A stretch of DNA of 64,000 nt from UBA2784 sp964494625 (GCA_964494625.1 CAZBRT010000001.1:682001-746000); one strand, 5' to 3'; counted from the first letter of the stretch, positions 32,834 through 42,459 are shown. The notes: generated by a model from the sequence alone, not told the origin. Program-made: numbers and translations.

Positions 32834-33296
32834 AGCGATCAGCGAACCGCCAATCATCGAAAAGGAAATCACTGTCGGCAAGTCTGCCGACGAGGCCTTT
32901 CGCCTGTTCACGCAGGAAATGCATGTCTGGTGGCCGCTTGCTTCCCATTCGATCTTTGGGGCGGAGGCCGTCTGGTGCGGCATGGAACAGCGTCTTGGCG
33001 GGCGGATTTACGAGCGGGCGCGCGACGGGCGCGAAAGCCAATGGGGCGAAATCATTGCCTGGGAGCCGGGAAAACGCCTTGCCTATACCTGGCATGTGGG
33101 GCGCGAGGCGCGCTTCTCATCAGAAGTTGAATTGCGCTTTGAGGCGGTATCGGCCAGCGTCACGCGGGTGCGCCTTTCGCACGGCAAATTCGCCCGCATG
33201 GCAGGCGTGGATGCCGAAAGGTCGCGCGAGAACTACAACAATGGCTGGAATGTTGTGCTGGGCCAGCATTTCCGCAACCACGCCGATGCCGCCTGA
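32826..33296 (+). CDS. SRPBCC (AHSA1-type) domain protein
   Basis: This 156-aa protein belongs to the START/AHSA1 hydrophobic-ligand-binding family. Typical phrases are KEITVGKSADEAFRLFTQ at the N-terminus, LGGRIYERARDGRESQWGEIIAWEPGKRLAYTW in the middle (shown in parts), and NYNNGWNVVLGQHF at the end. I start at GTG 32826, preceded by AAAGGAAA and overlapping the arsR stop by 8 nt. Pairing with an ArsR of this subgroup is common; the ligand that the pair handles is generally unknown. Confidence 0.88.
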   Translation: MAEAISEPPIIEKEITVGKSADEAFRLFTQEMHVWWPLASHSIFGAEAVWCGMEQRLGGRIYERARDGRESQWGEIIAWEPGKRLAYTWHVGREARFSSEVELRFEAVSASVTRVRLSHGKFARMAGVDAERSRENYNNGWNVVLGQHFRNHADAA

Positions 33297-33317
33297 TAGA
33301 CGCAGAGGAAGAAGAAG

Positions 33318-33962
33318 ATGATCACCATTCATGCCGCCCACAATTTTCCTGCCATCCTCAAAGGCGTTGTCCGCGACATCCGTCCGGTCTGGCTCCTCGA
33401 AGAAGTGGGGCTGCCTTATGACATCAGGTGGAACGACATTCAAAAGGGCGAGCACAAGTCGCCTGCGCATGTGAAGCAGAATCCCTTCGGCAAAGTGCCC
33501 GCGATGAGCGATGGCGAATTCTCGCTCTTCGAGTCCGCGGCCATCGTGAACTATCTGGCCGACAAGGCCGGCAAGCTCATCCCCAAGACCGGCACGAAGG
33601 AGCGCGCGATCCACGATCAATGGTGCTTCGCCGCCGTCAGCACGGTGGAACCGCCGGTCTTCGACGTGTTCCTCTGCGACAGCTTCGCCAAAGATGCGCC
33701 GGGAACAACAGAACGCCGTGCCAACTCGCTGACCAATGCCAAGGCGCGCATCAATGTGCTTGAAGGGGAACTTGCGTCGCGCCCCTATCTCATGGGGCAG
33801 GAATTCAGTGCTGCCGACATCCTGATGACAACCGTGCTGGCCTATGCCCGTGCGCCGGAAATCCTTGCCGATGCGCCGCATGTGCGCGCCTATCTCGAAC
33901 GCTGCATGTCACGCCCCGCCTACAAGGCGGCATTGGCATTGCAGGGCAAGGGACCGGGGTGA
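33318..33962 (+). CDS. Glutathione S-transferase family protein
   Basis: This 214-aa protein has an N-terminal thioredoxin-like GST domain (residues 1-90, with NPFGKVPAMSDGEFSLFESAAIVNYLADK containing the cis-Pro and the glutathione-binding ES) and an all-helical C-terminal domain (MGQEFSAADILMTTVLAYA). An AGAGGAAGAAGAAG ribosome-binding site precedes the ATG. It is probably the third gene of the arsR operon. The electrophile it conjugates is unknown. Confidence 0.9.
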   Translation: MITIHAAHNFPAILKGVVRDIRPVWLLEEVGLPYDIRWNDIQKGEHKSPAHVKQNPFGKVPAMSDGEFSLFESAAIVNYLADKAGKLIPKTGTKERAIHDQWCFAAVSTVEPPVFDVFLCDSFAKDAPGTTERRANSLTNAKARINVLEGELASRPYLMGQEFSAADILMTTVLAYARAPEILADAPHVRAYLERCMSRPAYKAALALQGKGPG

Positions 33963-34010
33963 CGCGACTGGCGGAGGGGCATTGGGCTTGCCGTCTGCGC
34001 TCAGCAAGCG

Positions 34011-35981
34011 TTAGGCCGTGCTACCCGCGATCCCGATCACATCACCCATGATGGTGTTGAGGTCGAAATCCTTGGGCGTGTAAATCGCAGAAACGCCCAG
34101 CGCCTTCAGCGCTGCTTCGTCCTCGGGCGGAATGATGCCGCCGACGATGACCGGAATCCCGGTGATACCCTCGCGCTTCAATGCCGCCATTACGTCGGCA
34201 ACCAATTCCTTGTGCGTACCCGAGAGGATCGAAAGGCCGATCACGTGCGGGTTTTGCGTGCGGGCGGCCCCGGCAATCTCGGAGGGGGTGAGGCGGATGC
34301 CGTCATAGGAAACCGTAAAGCCGCAATCGCGCGCGCGCGCCGCGATCTGCTCGGCGCCGTTGGAATGGCCATCAAGCCCGGGTTTGGCGACCAGAAAAAC
34401 AGGCGTGCGGCCAAGGCGCTTGCCCAAGGCTGCCACGTCCTCGCGCAATTGGCCGATGCGCGGATCGTTGGAGCGGCGCGGCGCAGCGGCGACCCCCGTG
34501 GGCGCGCGGAACTCGCCAAAGGCTGAACGCAAGGCACCCGCCCACTCGCCCGTTGTCACGCCTGCCTTCGCGCAGGCGATCGACGGCGGCATGATGTTCT
34601 GGCCGCTGCGCGCCGCAGCGACAAGTTCTGTGATGGTGGCCTGCACATTCATGGCGTCGCGCGCGGCACGCCATGCGGAGAGGCGCGCAATCTGGTCGCG
34701 CTCGGCAGCGGGATCAACCGTGACGACCGCCTCACTGCCCGATGTGAGGCCGGAGGCTGCAGTTTCAGTCCAGGCATTGACGCCGACGACCTTCATGTCG
34801 CCTGTCTCGATGGCGGCGACGCGCGCGGCGTTGGATTCAACCAGACGCTCTTTCAGCCAGCCGCTCTCGACCGCTTTTGCAGCACCACCCATTTTTTCGA
34901 TGGCAGCAAGTTCGGCCAGAGCTTCGTGCTTCAACGCCTTCACCCTCTCTGCGATCTCGGGTGAACCGTCGAAGAGGTCCCCGAACTCCAGAAGATCCGT
35001 TTCGTAAGCCAGGATCTGCTGGGCGCGCAGCGACCATTGCTGATCCCACGGGCGGGGAAGGCCCAGTGCCTCGTTCCATGCGGGCAATTGCACGGAGCGC
35101 GCGCGCGCGTTCTTCGACAAGGTCACCGCCAGCATCTCCAGCAGGATGCGATAAACGTTGTTCTCCGGCTGCTGCTCGGTCAGGCCCAGCGAATTCACCT
35201 GCACGCCATAGCGGAACAGGAGATGCTTGGGATCCGTCACGCCGTAACGGTTGCGGCCGATCTCCTGCCACAGCTCGTTGAAGGCGCGCAGCTTGCACAT
35301 CTCGGTGACAAAGCGGATGCCCGCATTCACGAAAAAGCTGATGCGGCCGAACACGGCACCCATGTCGGCCTGCGGCACCTGGCCGCCCGCCTTTACCGCG
35401 TCAAGGATGGCGAGCGCTGTCGCCAGCGCATAGGACAATTCCTGGACCGGCGTCGCGCCTGCTTCCTGCAGATGGTACGAGCAGACATTGACCGGATTCC
35501 ATTTCGGCATTTCGCGATAGGTGAAGGCAATCGTATCCGTCGTCAGCCGCAAAGAAGGTGCGGGCGGAAAGATGTGCGTACCGCGCGACAGATATTCCTT
35601 GATGATGTCGTTCTGCGTCGTGCCCTGCAGGCTTGCACGCGGCACGCCCTGCTCGTCGGCGATGGCGACATAGAGCGCCAGCAACCACGGCGCCGTCGCG
35701 TTGATCGTCATTGAGGTGTTCATGGTACCGAGCGGTATCGCGTCGAAGAGCATCCGCATGTCGCCCAAGTGGGACACGGGCACACCCACCTTGCCGACTT
35801 CACCGCGCGCACGCGGATCATCGCTGTCATAGCCGGTCTGGGTCGGCAGATCGAAGGCGACCGAAAGCCCCGTCTGCCCGCGCGAGAGATTTTCGCGGTA
35901 GAGCGCGTTAGACGCTTTGGCCGTGGAGTGACCCGCATAGGTGCGGAAAATCCAGGGCTTGTCTTTGCTGTCTGCGGCCAT
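34011..35981 (-). CDS. ecm: Ethylmalonyl-CoA mutase (B12-dependent)
   Basis: This adenosylcobalamin mutase of about 656 aa has the catalytic barrel fused to a B12 domain in one chain. DLPTQTGYDSDDPRARGEVG, MNTSMTINATAPWLLALYV and LQGTTQNDIIKEYL are mutase signatures. The cobalamin motif DxHxxG is DGHSNG near residue 545. The size is that of ethylmalonyl-CoA mutase, smaller than two-subunit methylmalonyl-CoA mutases. The presence of Ccr and Mcd genes supports that call: it converts (2R)-ethylmalonyl-CoA to methylsuccinyl-CoA. I start at ATG 35981 (MAADSKDKPW); ATG/other starts upstream to 36017 are possible. Confidence 0.9.
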   Translation of the reverse strand: MAADSKDKPWIFRTYAGHSTAKASNALYRENLSRGQTGLSVAFDLPTQTGYDSDDPRARGEVGKVGVPVSHLGDMRMLFDAIPLGTMNTSMTINATAPWLLALYVAIADEQGVPRASLQGTTQNDIIKEYLSRGTHIFPPAPSLRLTTDTIAFTYREMPKWNPVNVCSYHLQEAGATPVQELSYALATALAILDAVKAGGQVPQADMGAVFGRISFFVNAGIRFVTEMCKLRAFNELWQEIGRNRYGVTDPKHLLFRYGVQVNSLGLTEQQPENNVYRILLEMLAVTLSKNARARSVQLPAWNEALGLPRPWDQQWSLRAQQILAYETDLLEFGDLFDGSPEIAERVKALKHEALAELAAIEKMGGAAKAVESGWLKERLVESNAARVAAIETGDMKVVGVNAWTETAASGLTSGSEAVVTVDPAAERDQIARLSAWRAARDAMNVQATITELVAAARSGQNIMPPSIACAKAGVTTGEWAGALRSAFGEFRAPTGVAAAPRRSNDPRIGQLREDVAALGKRLGRTPVFLVAKPGLDGHSNGAEQIAARARDCGFTVSYDGIRLTPSEIAGAARTQNPHVIGLSILSGTHKELVADVMAALKREGITGIPVIVGGIIPPEDEAALKALGVSAIYTPKDFDLNTIMGDVIGIAGSTA

Positions 35982-36131
35982 TTCTTGAGCGGTCCCGCCT
36001 TTTGTGCATTGCAGCAAGGATGCGGCGCTGGGCAGGGTCCGTCAACCCGTGTGAATGGATGCAAGTTGCATTGACGCGCGCGTCAGGTGGCCCGAAAACA
36101 ACCGGCAAATCTCCAATTGAAGGAGCACTTC

Positions 36132-37049
36132 ATGCGTATCGCGTTTGCCGCCTTGATGCTTGGTGCCGGTATCTTTTCGCCTGCCTTCGCCGACGATGTG
36201 GCGCCGCCGCCTGAGCCGGGTACCGAGGCTGCCTTCGAGGCCTATGTGGCGGATGCCAATGCGGGCTATGCCACCAACCGCTTTGCCGTTCTGAAAGCGG
36301 TCGATGCGGTTTACCTCAACCCGGGCGAGCAGGTTTATCTGATGGATGGTGGCCGCCGTTTGTCGCTGGATGCACCGGCGAGCCTCGTCCCTGTCATCGC
36401 CTATGATGAAGCGGGTCTTACATACGCGATCCACGGCGGATCGGCTGGTGTTCCCGATCAGGATTCAGTTGATGCCGCGAGTGCGCAGGACATCGAACTC
36501 CAGGATGGCGTCACCATCCGCATCATGCAGGCGCAGATCTCGCCCGGCGTCCTTGGCCTTCGGATCGCTGCCTATGACGAGAATGCAGCGGCGGCGCAAA
36601 AGTTTTCAGGGCTCTCATTCTATTCTTTCAGTTCCGCATTCGTGATCGAAGCGCGCGTCGAGAAATTGCCCAGCTTTGACGGCTTCGACTTCCAGACGTC
36701 GCGCGGCTGGTTCAAGCGCTTCTACCGCGTGGCGGAAGCAGTTTTCTCCCATGACGGCGCAGAATACCGCCTGCCGCTTTATGCCGGCAGCGACAAGCCT
36801 GAGGAGATCGACGGCTTCTCGTCCTTCTTCATGGACGGCACGACGGGCAAGACAACTTATGGCTCGGGTCGCTACATGGATTGGGGATTTGAAGCAGGTG
36901 CCATGCCCGAGACGATCATGATCAATTTCAACGAGGCCTATAATCCCTTGTGCGCTCGCTCGCCGCACTGGAACTGCCCCGTGGCCATTGACGCGCTTGC
37001 CTTCGATGTCACGGCCGGTGAGATGAAGCCGGAAGAAGCGCCGCATTGA
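36132..37049 (+). CDS. DUF1684 domain exported protein
   Basis: This 305-aa protein has a signal peptide (MRIAFAALMLGAGIFSPAFA, cleavage before DD) and a C-terminal DUF1684 domain. Its hallmarks are DGTTGKTTYGSGRY and NFNEAYNPLCARSPHWNCP (residues about 235-290). An AAGGAG ribosome-binding site lies before ATG 36132, so the in-frame ATG at 36087 is rejected. The family has no known activity. It is divergent from the mutase gene. Confidence 0.85.
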   Translation: MRIAFAALMLGAGIFSPAFADDVAPPPEPGTEAAFEAYVADANAGYATNRFAVLKAVDAVYLNPGEQVYLMDGGRRLSLDAPASLVPVIAYDEAGLTYAIHGGSAGVPDQDSVDAASAQDIELQDGVTIRIMQAQISPGVLGLRIAAYDENAAAAQKFSGLSFYSFSSAFVIEARVEKLPSFDGFDFQTSRGWFKRFYRVAEAVFSHDGAEYRLPLYAGSDKPEEIDGFSSFFMDGTTGKTTYGSGRYMDWGFEAGAMPETIMINFNEAYNPLCARSPHWNCPVAIDALAFDVTAGEMKPEEAPH

Positions 37050-37074
37050 ATGCGGGGAGCATCCTGGTTTTGCG

Positions 37075-37596
37075 ATGAATTGGTTTGCGCTCTCGCTTCA
37101 AGGGTTCACCATCCACCCGGCCGTCGATGCTGACGTGGCGGCGCTCCAGGCGCTTTTCGAGTCTGATCCGGCCTATGCGTTTCTGGTTGAGGGCGCAAAG
37201 CCGCAGCCTGACGAAGGTTTCCATGCCGTGCATGAATTTACCCCCGGTTTTCCGCGCGAGAATTTCGCAAAGCTCGTCGTGCGCGATGAAGCGGGACGGA
37301 TTGCAGCCTTTGTCGAATTGCTGCGGCATTATCCGGAGGCCTATGTGCTCTGGCTTGGCCTCATTTTCGTTGCACCCCATGCGCGCGGCGGGTTGGGGCT
37401 GCGTCTGATGGAAGCCATGCATGTGGCAGCGGCAAAGCTCGGCTTTGGCGCGATGCAGCTTGGCATGGTCGCGGGCAATCGCGTCGCGACCCTTTATGAA
37501 CGGCTTGGCTATCGCGAAATCCGTCGCGCCCTGCGTGAAGGCGTTGATGGCATCGCGCGCACGGTGATCGTCCTCGAACGAAAGCTTGAACCCTAG
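37075..37596 (+). CDS. GNAT family N-acetyltransferase
   Basis: This 173-aa protein has a GNAT fold. VLWLGLIFVAPHARGGLGLRL carries the acetyl-CoA pyrophosphate loop (R-x-G-G-L-G, residues about 100-112), and LYERLGYREIRR is the usual C-terminal strand region. It lies 25 nt after the DUF1684 gene and may share its transcript. The substrate is unknown. Confidence 0.87.
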   Translation: MNWFALSLQGFTIHPAVDADVAALQALFESDPAYAFLVEGAKPQPDEGFHAVHEFTPGFPRENFAKLVVRDEAGRIAAFVELLRHYPEAYVLWLGLIFVAPHARGGLGLRLMEAMHVAAAKLGFGAMQLGMVAGNRVATLYERLGYREIRRALREGVDGIARTVIVLERKLEP

Positions 37597-37835
37597 CGCG
37601 AGGGGCCGCTGCGGCATTTGCCGCACCTGCGCATCTGTGCAGCAATATTGCGTGAATTATGCCTAATGTGACTTTTCGTTCCTCTGAAACGTCTCTCTAG
37701 TAATTATATTTCAAAATCTCTGCTGCAATGCAAAAAAGCGCTTGCCTTGACCAAGCCCGCTGACGAATCCTCATCCAACGGAAATGAGGGGGCCAGATTC
37801 GAGAGAGCCCGCCGCAAATTCATGGGGATCGCCTG
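37597..37835 (+). promoter_or_regulatory. Control region upstream of ccr
   Basis: This 239-bp gap is AT-rich in its middle (TAGTAATTATATTTC near 37700). A TGC-rich stretch, TGCTGCAATGCAAAA, lies at 37721-37735. The latter resembles the phaR-phaA sites and is a candidate PhaR box. TTGACC at 37747 has no convincing -10 partner. No gene is visible here. Confidence 0.4.
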
Positions 37836-39125
37836 ATGGCCGCTGAAGCAGTTCGCGCCGCAAAGCCTGCGCATGTGCTCAAAGACCTTTACGAGATTGG
37901 CGAGATCCCGCCGCTCGGCCATGTGCCCAAGAACATGTATGCGTGGGCGATCCGCAAGGACCGGCATGGTCCGCCGGAAACATCGATGCAGGTCGAAGTC
38001 GTGCCGACCTGGACGCTCGACAGCCATGACGTGCTCGTCCTCGTGATGGCGGCGGGTGTGAATTACAACGGCGTCTGGGCGGCACTCGGCACGCCGATCT
38101 CGCCCATCGATGGGCACAAGAACCCCTATCACGTTGCAGGCTCGGATGCGTCGGGCATCGTGTGGGCCGTCGGCTCCAAAGTGAAGCGCTGGAAAGTCGG
38201 CGATGAAGTCGTCATCCACTGCAATCAGGACGACGGCGACGACGAGGAGTGCAATGGCGGCGATCCGATGTTCTCGCCTTCGCAGCGCATCTGGGGATAC
38301 GAAACGCCGGATGGCTCATTTGCGCAATTTGCGCGCGTGCAGGATCGCCAGTGCATGGAGCGTCCGCGCCACCTCACCTGGGAAGAAGCCGCCTGCTATA
38401 CGCTGACGCTTGCCACCACCTACCGCATGTTCTTCGGCCATCGCCCGCATATCCTGCGGCCCGGCCACAATGTACTGGTGTGGGGCGCGTCCGGCGGCCT
38501 TGGCAGTTTTGCGATCCAGCTCTGTGCCGTGTCCGGCGCGCATGCGATCGGCGTGATCTCGGACGAATCCAAGCGCGAATTCGTCATGAGCCTTGGCGCC
38601 AAGGGCGTCATCAACCGCAAGGACTTCAATTGCTGGGGACAGATGCCCACTGTCAATTCGCCCGAATATGATGCGTGGACCAAAGAGGCGCGCAAGTTCG
38701 GCAAGGCGATCTGGGACATCACCGGCAAGGGCAATGATGTCGATTTCGTCTTCGAGCATCCGGGAGAATCAACCTTTCCCGTCTCGTGCCTTGTGGTGAA
38801 GCGCGGCGGCATGGTTGTTTTCTGCGCGGGCACCACCGGCTTCAATCTCACCTTTGATGCGCGTTATGTCTGGATGCGCCAGAAGCGCATTCAGGGCTCG
38901 CATTTTGCCAATCTGTTGCAGGCGAGCCAGGCCAACCGGCTTGTGGTTGAACGGCGCATCGATCCGTGCATGTCGGAAGTCTTTTCATGGAAAGACATTC
39001 CTGCCGCCCACATGAAAATGTGGAAGAACGAGCATCTGCCGGGCAACATGGCTGTTCTGGTGAACGCGCAGCGCCCGGGCCTGCGCAGTTATGAGGACGT
39101 GCTGGCCGAAAGCCCATCAGCCTAG
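37836..39125 (+). CDS. ccr: Crotonyl-CoA carboxylase/reductase
   Basis: This 429-aa NADPH-dependent medium-chain dehydrogenase reductively carboxylates crotonyl-CoA to (2S)-ethylmalonyl-CoA, the committed step of the ethylmalonyl-CoA pathway. Ccr-specific phrases are AAGVNYNGVWAALGTPIS, CNQDDGDDEECNGGDPMFSP and KDFNCWGQMPTVNSPEY; VWGASGGLGSFAIQL is the nucleotide-binding motif. Length matches the family. It is monocistronic, facing a stem-loop and the DoxX gene. Confidence 0.96.
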   Translation: MAAEAVRAAKPAHVLKDLYEIGEIPPLGHVPKNMYAWAIRKDRHGPPETSMQVEVVPTWTLDSHDVLVLVMAAGVNYNGVWAALGTPISPIDGHKNPYHVAGSDASGIVWAVGSKVKRWKVGDEVVIHCNQDDGDDEECNGGDPMFSPSQRIWGYETPDGSFAQFARVQDRQCMERPRHLTWEEAACYTLTLATTYRMFFGHRPHILRPGHNVLVWGASGGLGSFAIQLCAVSGAHAIGVISDESKREFVMSLGAKGVINRKDFNCWGQMPTVNSPEYDAWTKEARKFGKAIWDITGKGNDVDFVFEHPGESTFPVSCLVVKRGGMVVFCAGTTGFNLTFDARYVWMRQKRIQGSHFANLLQASQANRLVVERRIDPCMSEVFSWKDIPAAHMKMWKNEHLPGNMAVLVNAQRPGLRSYEDVLAESPSA

Positions 39126-39228
39126 GTGTTTGGGAGCGCTTGCCGCATGTCCGGGCAACGGGCGCGCGGTGCAAGTTCCATCGAGGCCTTTCCCAAACGC
39201 ACGGCAAAGGATGCGGGAGAAATGTGGA

Positions 39229-39295
39229 ACGGGCCGGAGTCAATCTTTCAACGCGCAGGATTTCTGGTCGTGCACGATGATCCTGTCCGGCCCGT
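39229..39295. terminator. Long stem-loop between ccr and the DoxX gene
   Basis: ACGGGCCGGA (39229-39238) and TCCGGCCCGT (39286-39295) form a perfect 10-bp stem. An inner AGGAT/ATCCT pair (39257-39261 and 39280-39284) could form as well. It lies between convergent genes and could halt transcripts from either side, but there is no T-run. Confidence 0.45.
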
Positions 39296-39304
39296 CCTCA
39301 GGCT

Positions 39305-39736
39305 TCAGCTGTGACGCCTTCTTGCCAGCACGGTGTCGAGGCTGAGCGTATCATCGCTGCGGAACACCAGCATGATGAAGGCGGCAACAACGACCGTCGT
39401 TGACGGGAAGAAGAGCACATTGGCCGTCTCACGCGTCATCAGCCAGAGGCCGAGCGGATCAACGATATAGTTCCAGATCGCGCCCGCGCCGATCAGCAAA
39501 ACCGCAAATTGCAGCGGATAGGTGATGGCCCGGAAAATCCCGAGCACGACCGCAAGGCCAAGCAGCGCTTCGGCGGCACCCAGTCCCATCTGGATGTTGG
39601 CCGCACTCAAGAGGCCGCCATAATATTTGTCGGAAACGCCGATGGCAGCGTCAGGCGCGCCGATCTTGATGAGACCCCAGATCACCAGAAGAAGCCCTGT
39701 CGTGATCCTGAGCAGAAACAGTGCAACCGCTTTCAT
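39305..39736 (-). CDS. DoxX family membrane protein
   Basis: This protein of about 143 aa has four membrane helices and the DoxX layout. The first helix is LLRITTGLLLVIWGLIKI, and MGLGAAEALLGLAVVLG lies in the middle. I start at ATG 39736, preceded by GAGAGG. DoxX-type proteins are found with thiol/oxidative-stress systems, but no partner is seen here. Function is unassigned. Confidence 0.8.
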   Translation of the reverse strand: MKAVALFLLRITTGLLLVIWGLIKIGAPDAAIGVSDKYYGGLLSAANIQMGLGAAEALLGLAVVLGIFRAITYPLQFAVLLIGAGAIWNYIVDPLGLWLMTRETANVLFFPSTTVVVAAFIMLVFRSDDTLSLDTVLARRRHS

Positions 39737-39939
39737 GATGCCTCTCGGGGGCCATTGCCCCAATGAAATGTTGTCTGCCCATGCCATGATGTTCATTGTG
39801 TATCGTCAAGCGCAAGAGCGGCAGGGTGCGGTCCCGCGTCAGCCAAGCCACAGCGCGGCATTGGCGCACATGGGCTTTTGGCGAGGAGTCCGTTACCCAG
39901 ACGGCACAGTCGCATTCATTCAGGGGCCAGGGGCGTCAC

Positions 39940-40653
39940 ATGAACATCAGGCGCTGGACGTTACGCATCCATGGCTGGGTTGCCATCATCGCCGGTATCC
40001 AGATCTTCCTCTGGATGGTGAGCGGCCTTGTCATGGCGTGGTACCCCATCGATGAAGTGCGGGGCCGTCATCTGGTGCGCGATGAGCCGCCGCCCGTGAT
40101 CGATGCGCAAGCGGCCTATCTCCCGCTTCCGGCCTTGGCGGGTGTGATCGGCGAAGACGCGTCACAAGTCACGCTGCGCCATCTGGCAGGCAATCCGGTC
40201 TTTGAGGTCACGCGCGCCGGCGGCGGCATCGTCCTGGTTGACGCCCTTTCAGGTGACGTGCTCTCGCCCCTCAGCGAAGAACGGGCGCGCAGTGTCGCTG
40301 AGCGTGATTTTGCCGGGCCTGGCGCAATCATTGCCGCCGAGCTCATCAGCGATCCCGCGCCCGAGGACCGCGCGGCTGCGCCTGTCTGGCGTGTCCGCTT
40401 TGACGATCCCGATGCGACGCGGCTTTTCATTTCGCCCGAGACGGGAAAAGTCATTGCCCGGCGCACCGACACATGGCGGCTCTATGATTTCTTCTGGATG
40501 CTCCACATCATGGATTTCAGCGAGCGGGAAGATTTCAATCACCCCACCCTCATTGCCTTTGCGGCCATGTCGGTTCTGGTGGCGCTCTCGGGCCTTCCCT
40601 TGCTGTGGTGGCATGTGATTGCGCCCGCAATCCGGCGGCGGCGGCGCGGCTGA
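39940..40653 (+). CDS. PepSY-associated membrane protein
   Basis: This protein of about 237 aa has an N-terminal helix (WVAIIAGIQIFLWMVSGLVMAW), a periplasmic PepSY-like region (residues about 45-185, with repeats ending in SPETGKVIARRTD and the HIMDF phrase), and a C-terminal helix before RRRRRG. It resembles PepSY_TM proteins, some of which are iron-uptake reductases; this one is short. I start at ATG 39940. The upstream open frame has no ribosome-binding site. Confidence 0.78.
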   Translation: MNIRRWTLRIHGWVAIIAGIQIFLWMVSGLVMAWYPIDEVRGRHLVRDEPPPVIDAQAAYLPLPALAGVIGEDASQVTLRHLAGNPVFEVTRAGGGIVLVDALSGDVLSPLSEERARSVAERDFAGPGAIIAAELISDPAPEDRAAAPVWRVRFDDPDATRLFISPETGKVIARRTDTWRLYDFFWMLHIMDFSEREDFNHPTLIAFAAMSVLVALSGLPLLWWHVIAPAIRRRRRG

Positions 40654-40776
40654 GCGCAAAGGCGGGAAATCGGGGCCTCCTGCGAAAAAACACGCGGCGT
40701 GAAGAACGGGGGCTTCCCTTGCCGGGCGTCGCGACCTAGTTTCTTCGCAGGTGCAACATTGCCAGCCCGATAGAAG

Positions 40777-42459
40777 ATGACCGCCGCCACAAAACGCTCG
40801 CCCACGATGGCCGCCCCCCTCCTGCCCAATCTGATGGGGCAGGCCAAAGACATTGTTGCCGCGGCCGAAAAGCTCCTGGCCGCCACGGCATCTTCGGTGC
40901 GTGCGCGCATGGCAGAGGCGGGCGGCATCGATGCCGTCCAGCATGAGGCGCACGGGTTTGCCTGGCTTGCGACCTATGTAGAGGCGCTGCGCCAGCTCCA
41001 CGCCTGGGCTGATCGACTTTCTGGCTCTGGCTCTGGCGAATTCGGCGAGATGGAGCAATTGATCCTCCAGCTCGGCTTTGCCGAATATGCGGCCCAGATG
41101 ATCGGCGGCATTCCGATGAGCCAGAACGAGATCGTGCGCGCGGGCCAGATCGGGGCGACGCATGATGCGATCGGCGCGTTCATGGAAGCGGCGGGACGGC
41201 TTGTCCATCACGGCGCCAGCGAAGCCGCCAAAGCGCGCCTTGCAGAACTTGTCGCCCTTGACCCGTCACGCCTTGCCTTCGGCAATACCGGCCTCGACAG
41301 TGAACTCGAACTGGTGCGCGGGCAGTTTGCCAAATTCGTGCGCGACCGTGTAGCGCCTCACGCCCATGGTTGGCATCTGCGCGATGAACTCATCCCGCTT
41401 GCGGTCGTCAACGAGATGGCGGAACTCGGCGTCTTCGGGCTCACGATCCCGGAAGCCTATGGCGGCAGCGGCATGGGCAAGATCGCCATGTGCGTCGTCT
41501 CTGAAGAGCTTTCGCGCGGCTATATCGGCGTCGGTTCGCTCGGCACGCGCAGCGAGATCGCTGCCGAACTCATTCTGGGCGGCGGCACGGACGCGCAAAA
41601 GCAGCATTGGCTGCCCCGCATCGCCTCAGGCGAAATCCTGCCGACCGCGGTTTTCACCGAACCCAATACCGGTTCCGACCTTGGCAGCCTGCGCACGCGC
41701 GCCGAGCGCGATGGCGATGTCTGGACGGTGACCGGCAACAAGACCTGGATCACGCATGCGGCGCGCGCCGATGTGATGACGCTTCTTGTGCGCACGAACA
41801 ACGCGCCCGGCTACAAGGGCCTTTCGATGTTCATCGCGGAGAAGCCGCGCGGCACGACAGGCGATCCCTTTCCGGCCAAGGGCATGAGCGGCGGCGAGAT
41901 CGGCGTCATCGGCTATCGCGGCATGAAGGAATACGAGATCGGCTTTGACGGTTTTGAAGTCGCCCACGGCAATCTTCTGGGCGGCGAGGAGGGTCAGGGC
42001 TTCAAGCAATTGATGCGCACCTTTGAAAGCGCACGCATCCAGACGGCGGCGCGCGCGGTCGGCGTGGCGCAGGCAGCGATGGACATTGGCCTGCGTTATG
42101 CGCTTGACCGCATCCAGTTCGGCAAACCGATCTTTGCCTTCCCGCGCGTTGCCAACAAGCTTGCGATGATGGTGGTTGAAATCACGATTGCCCGCCAGCT
42201 CACCTATTTTGCCGCACGCGAAAAGGACGAAGGGCGACGCTGCGATCTGGAAGCGGGCATGGCCAAGCTTCTGGCCGCCCGCGTGGCCTGGGCTGCTGCC
42301 GACAATGCGCTGCAGATTCACGGCGGCAACGGCTTTGCGATGGAGTATCCTGCCAGCCGCATCCTGTGTGACGCGCGCATTCTCAACATCTTTGAAGGTG
42401 CCGCCGAAATCCAGGCGCAGGTGATAGCCCGCCGCCTGCTTGAAGGCGGCGCGAATTGA
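40777..42459 (+). CDS. mcd: Methylsuccinyl-CoA dehydrogenase (acyl-CoA dehydrogenase with N-terminal extension)
   Basis: This 560-aa FAD enzyme oxidises (2S)-methylsuccinyl-CoA to mesaconyl-CoA in the ethylmalonyl-CoA pathway. The acyl-CoA dehydrogenase body starts at about residue 170 (ELVRGQFAKFVRDRVAPHA). It includes FTEPNTGSDLGSLRTRA, WITHAARAD and the C-terminal QIHGGNGFAMEYPASR. The extra N-terminal domain of about 150 residues and the size are characteristic of Mcd rather than short-chain dehydrogenases. Two small cotranscribed genes follow. EtfBA at 44-46 kb is its likely electron acceptor. Confidence 0.92.
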   Translation: MTAATKRSPTMAAPLLPNLMGQAKDIVAAAEKLLAATASSVRARMAEAGGIDAVQHEAHGFAWLATYVEALRQLHAWADRLSGSGSGEFGEMEQLILQLGFAEYAAQMIGGIPMSQNEIVRAGQIGATHDAIGAFMEAAGRLVHHGASEAAKARLAELVALDPSRLAFGNTGLDSELELVRGQFAKFVRDRVAPHAHGWHLRDELIPLAVVNEMAELGVFGLTIPEAYGGSGMGKIAMCVVSEELSRGYIGVGSLGTRSEIAAELILGGGTDAQKQHWLPRIASGEILPTAVFTEPNTGSDLGSLRTRAERDGDVWTVTGNKTWITHAARADVMTLLVRTNNAPGYKGLSMFIAEKPRGTTGDPFPAKGMSGGEIGVIGYRGMKEYEIGFDGFEVAHGNLLGGEEGQGFKQLMRTFESARIQTAARAVGVAQAAMDIGLRYALDRIQFGKPIFAFPRVANKLAMMVVEITIARQLTYFAAREKDEGRRCDLEAGMAKLLAARVAWAAADNALQIHGGNGFAMEYPASRILCDARILNIFEGAAEIQAQVIARRLLEGGAN

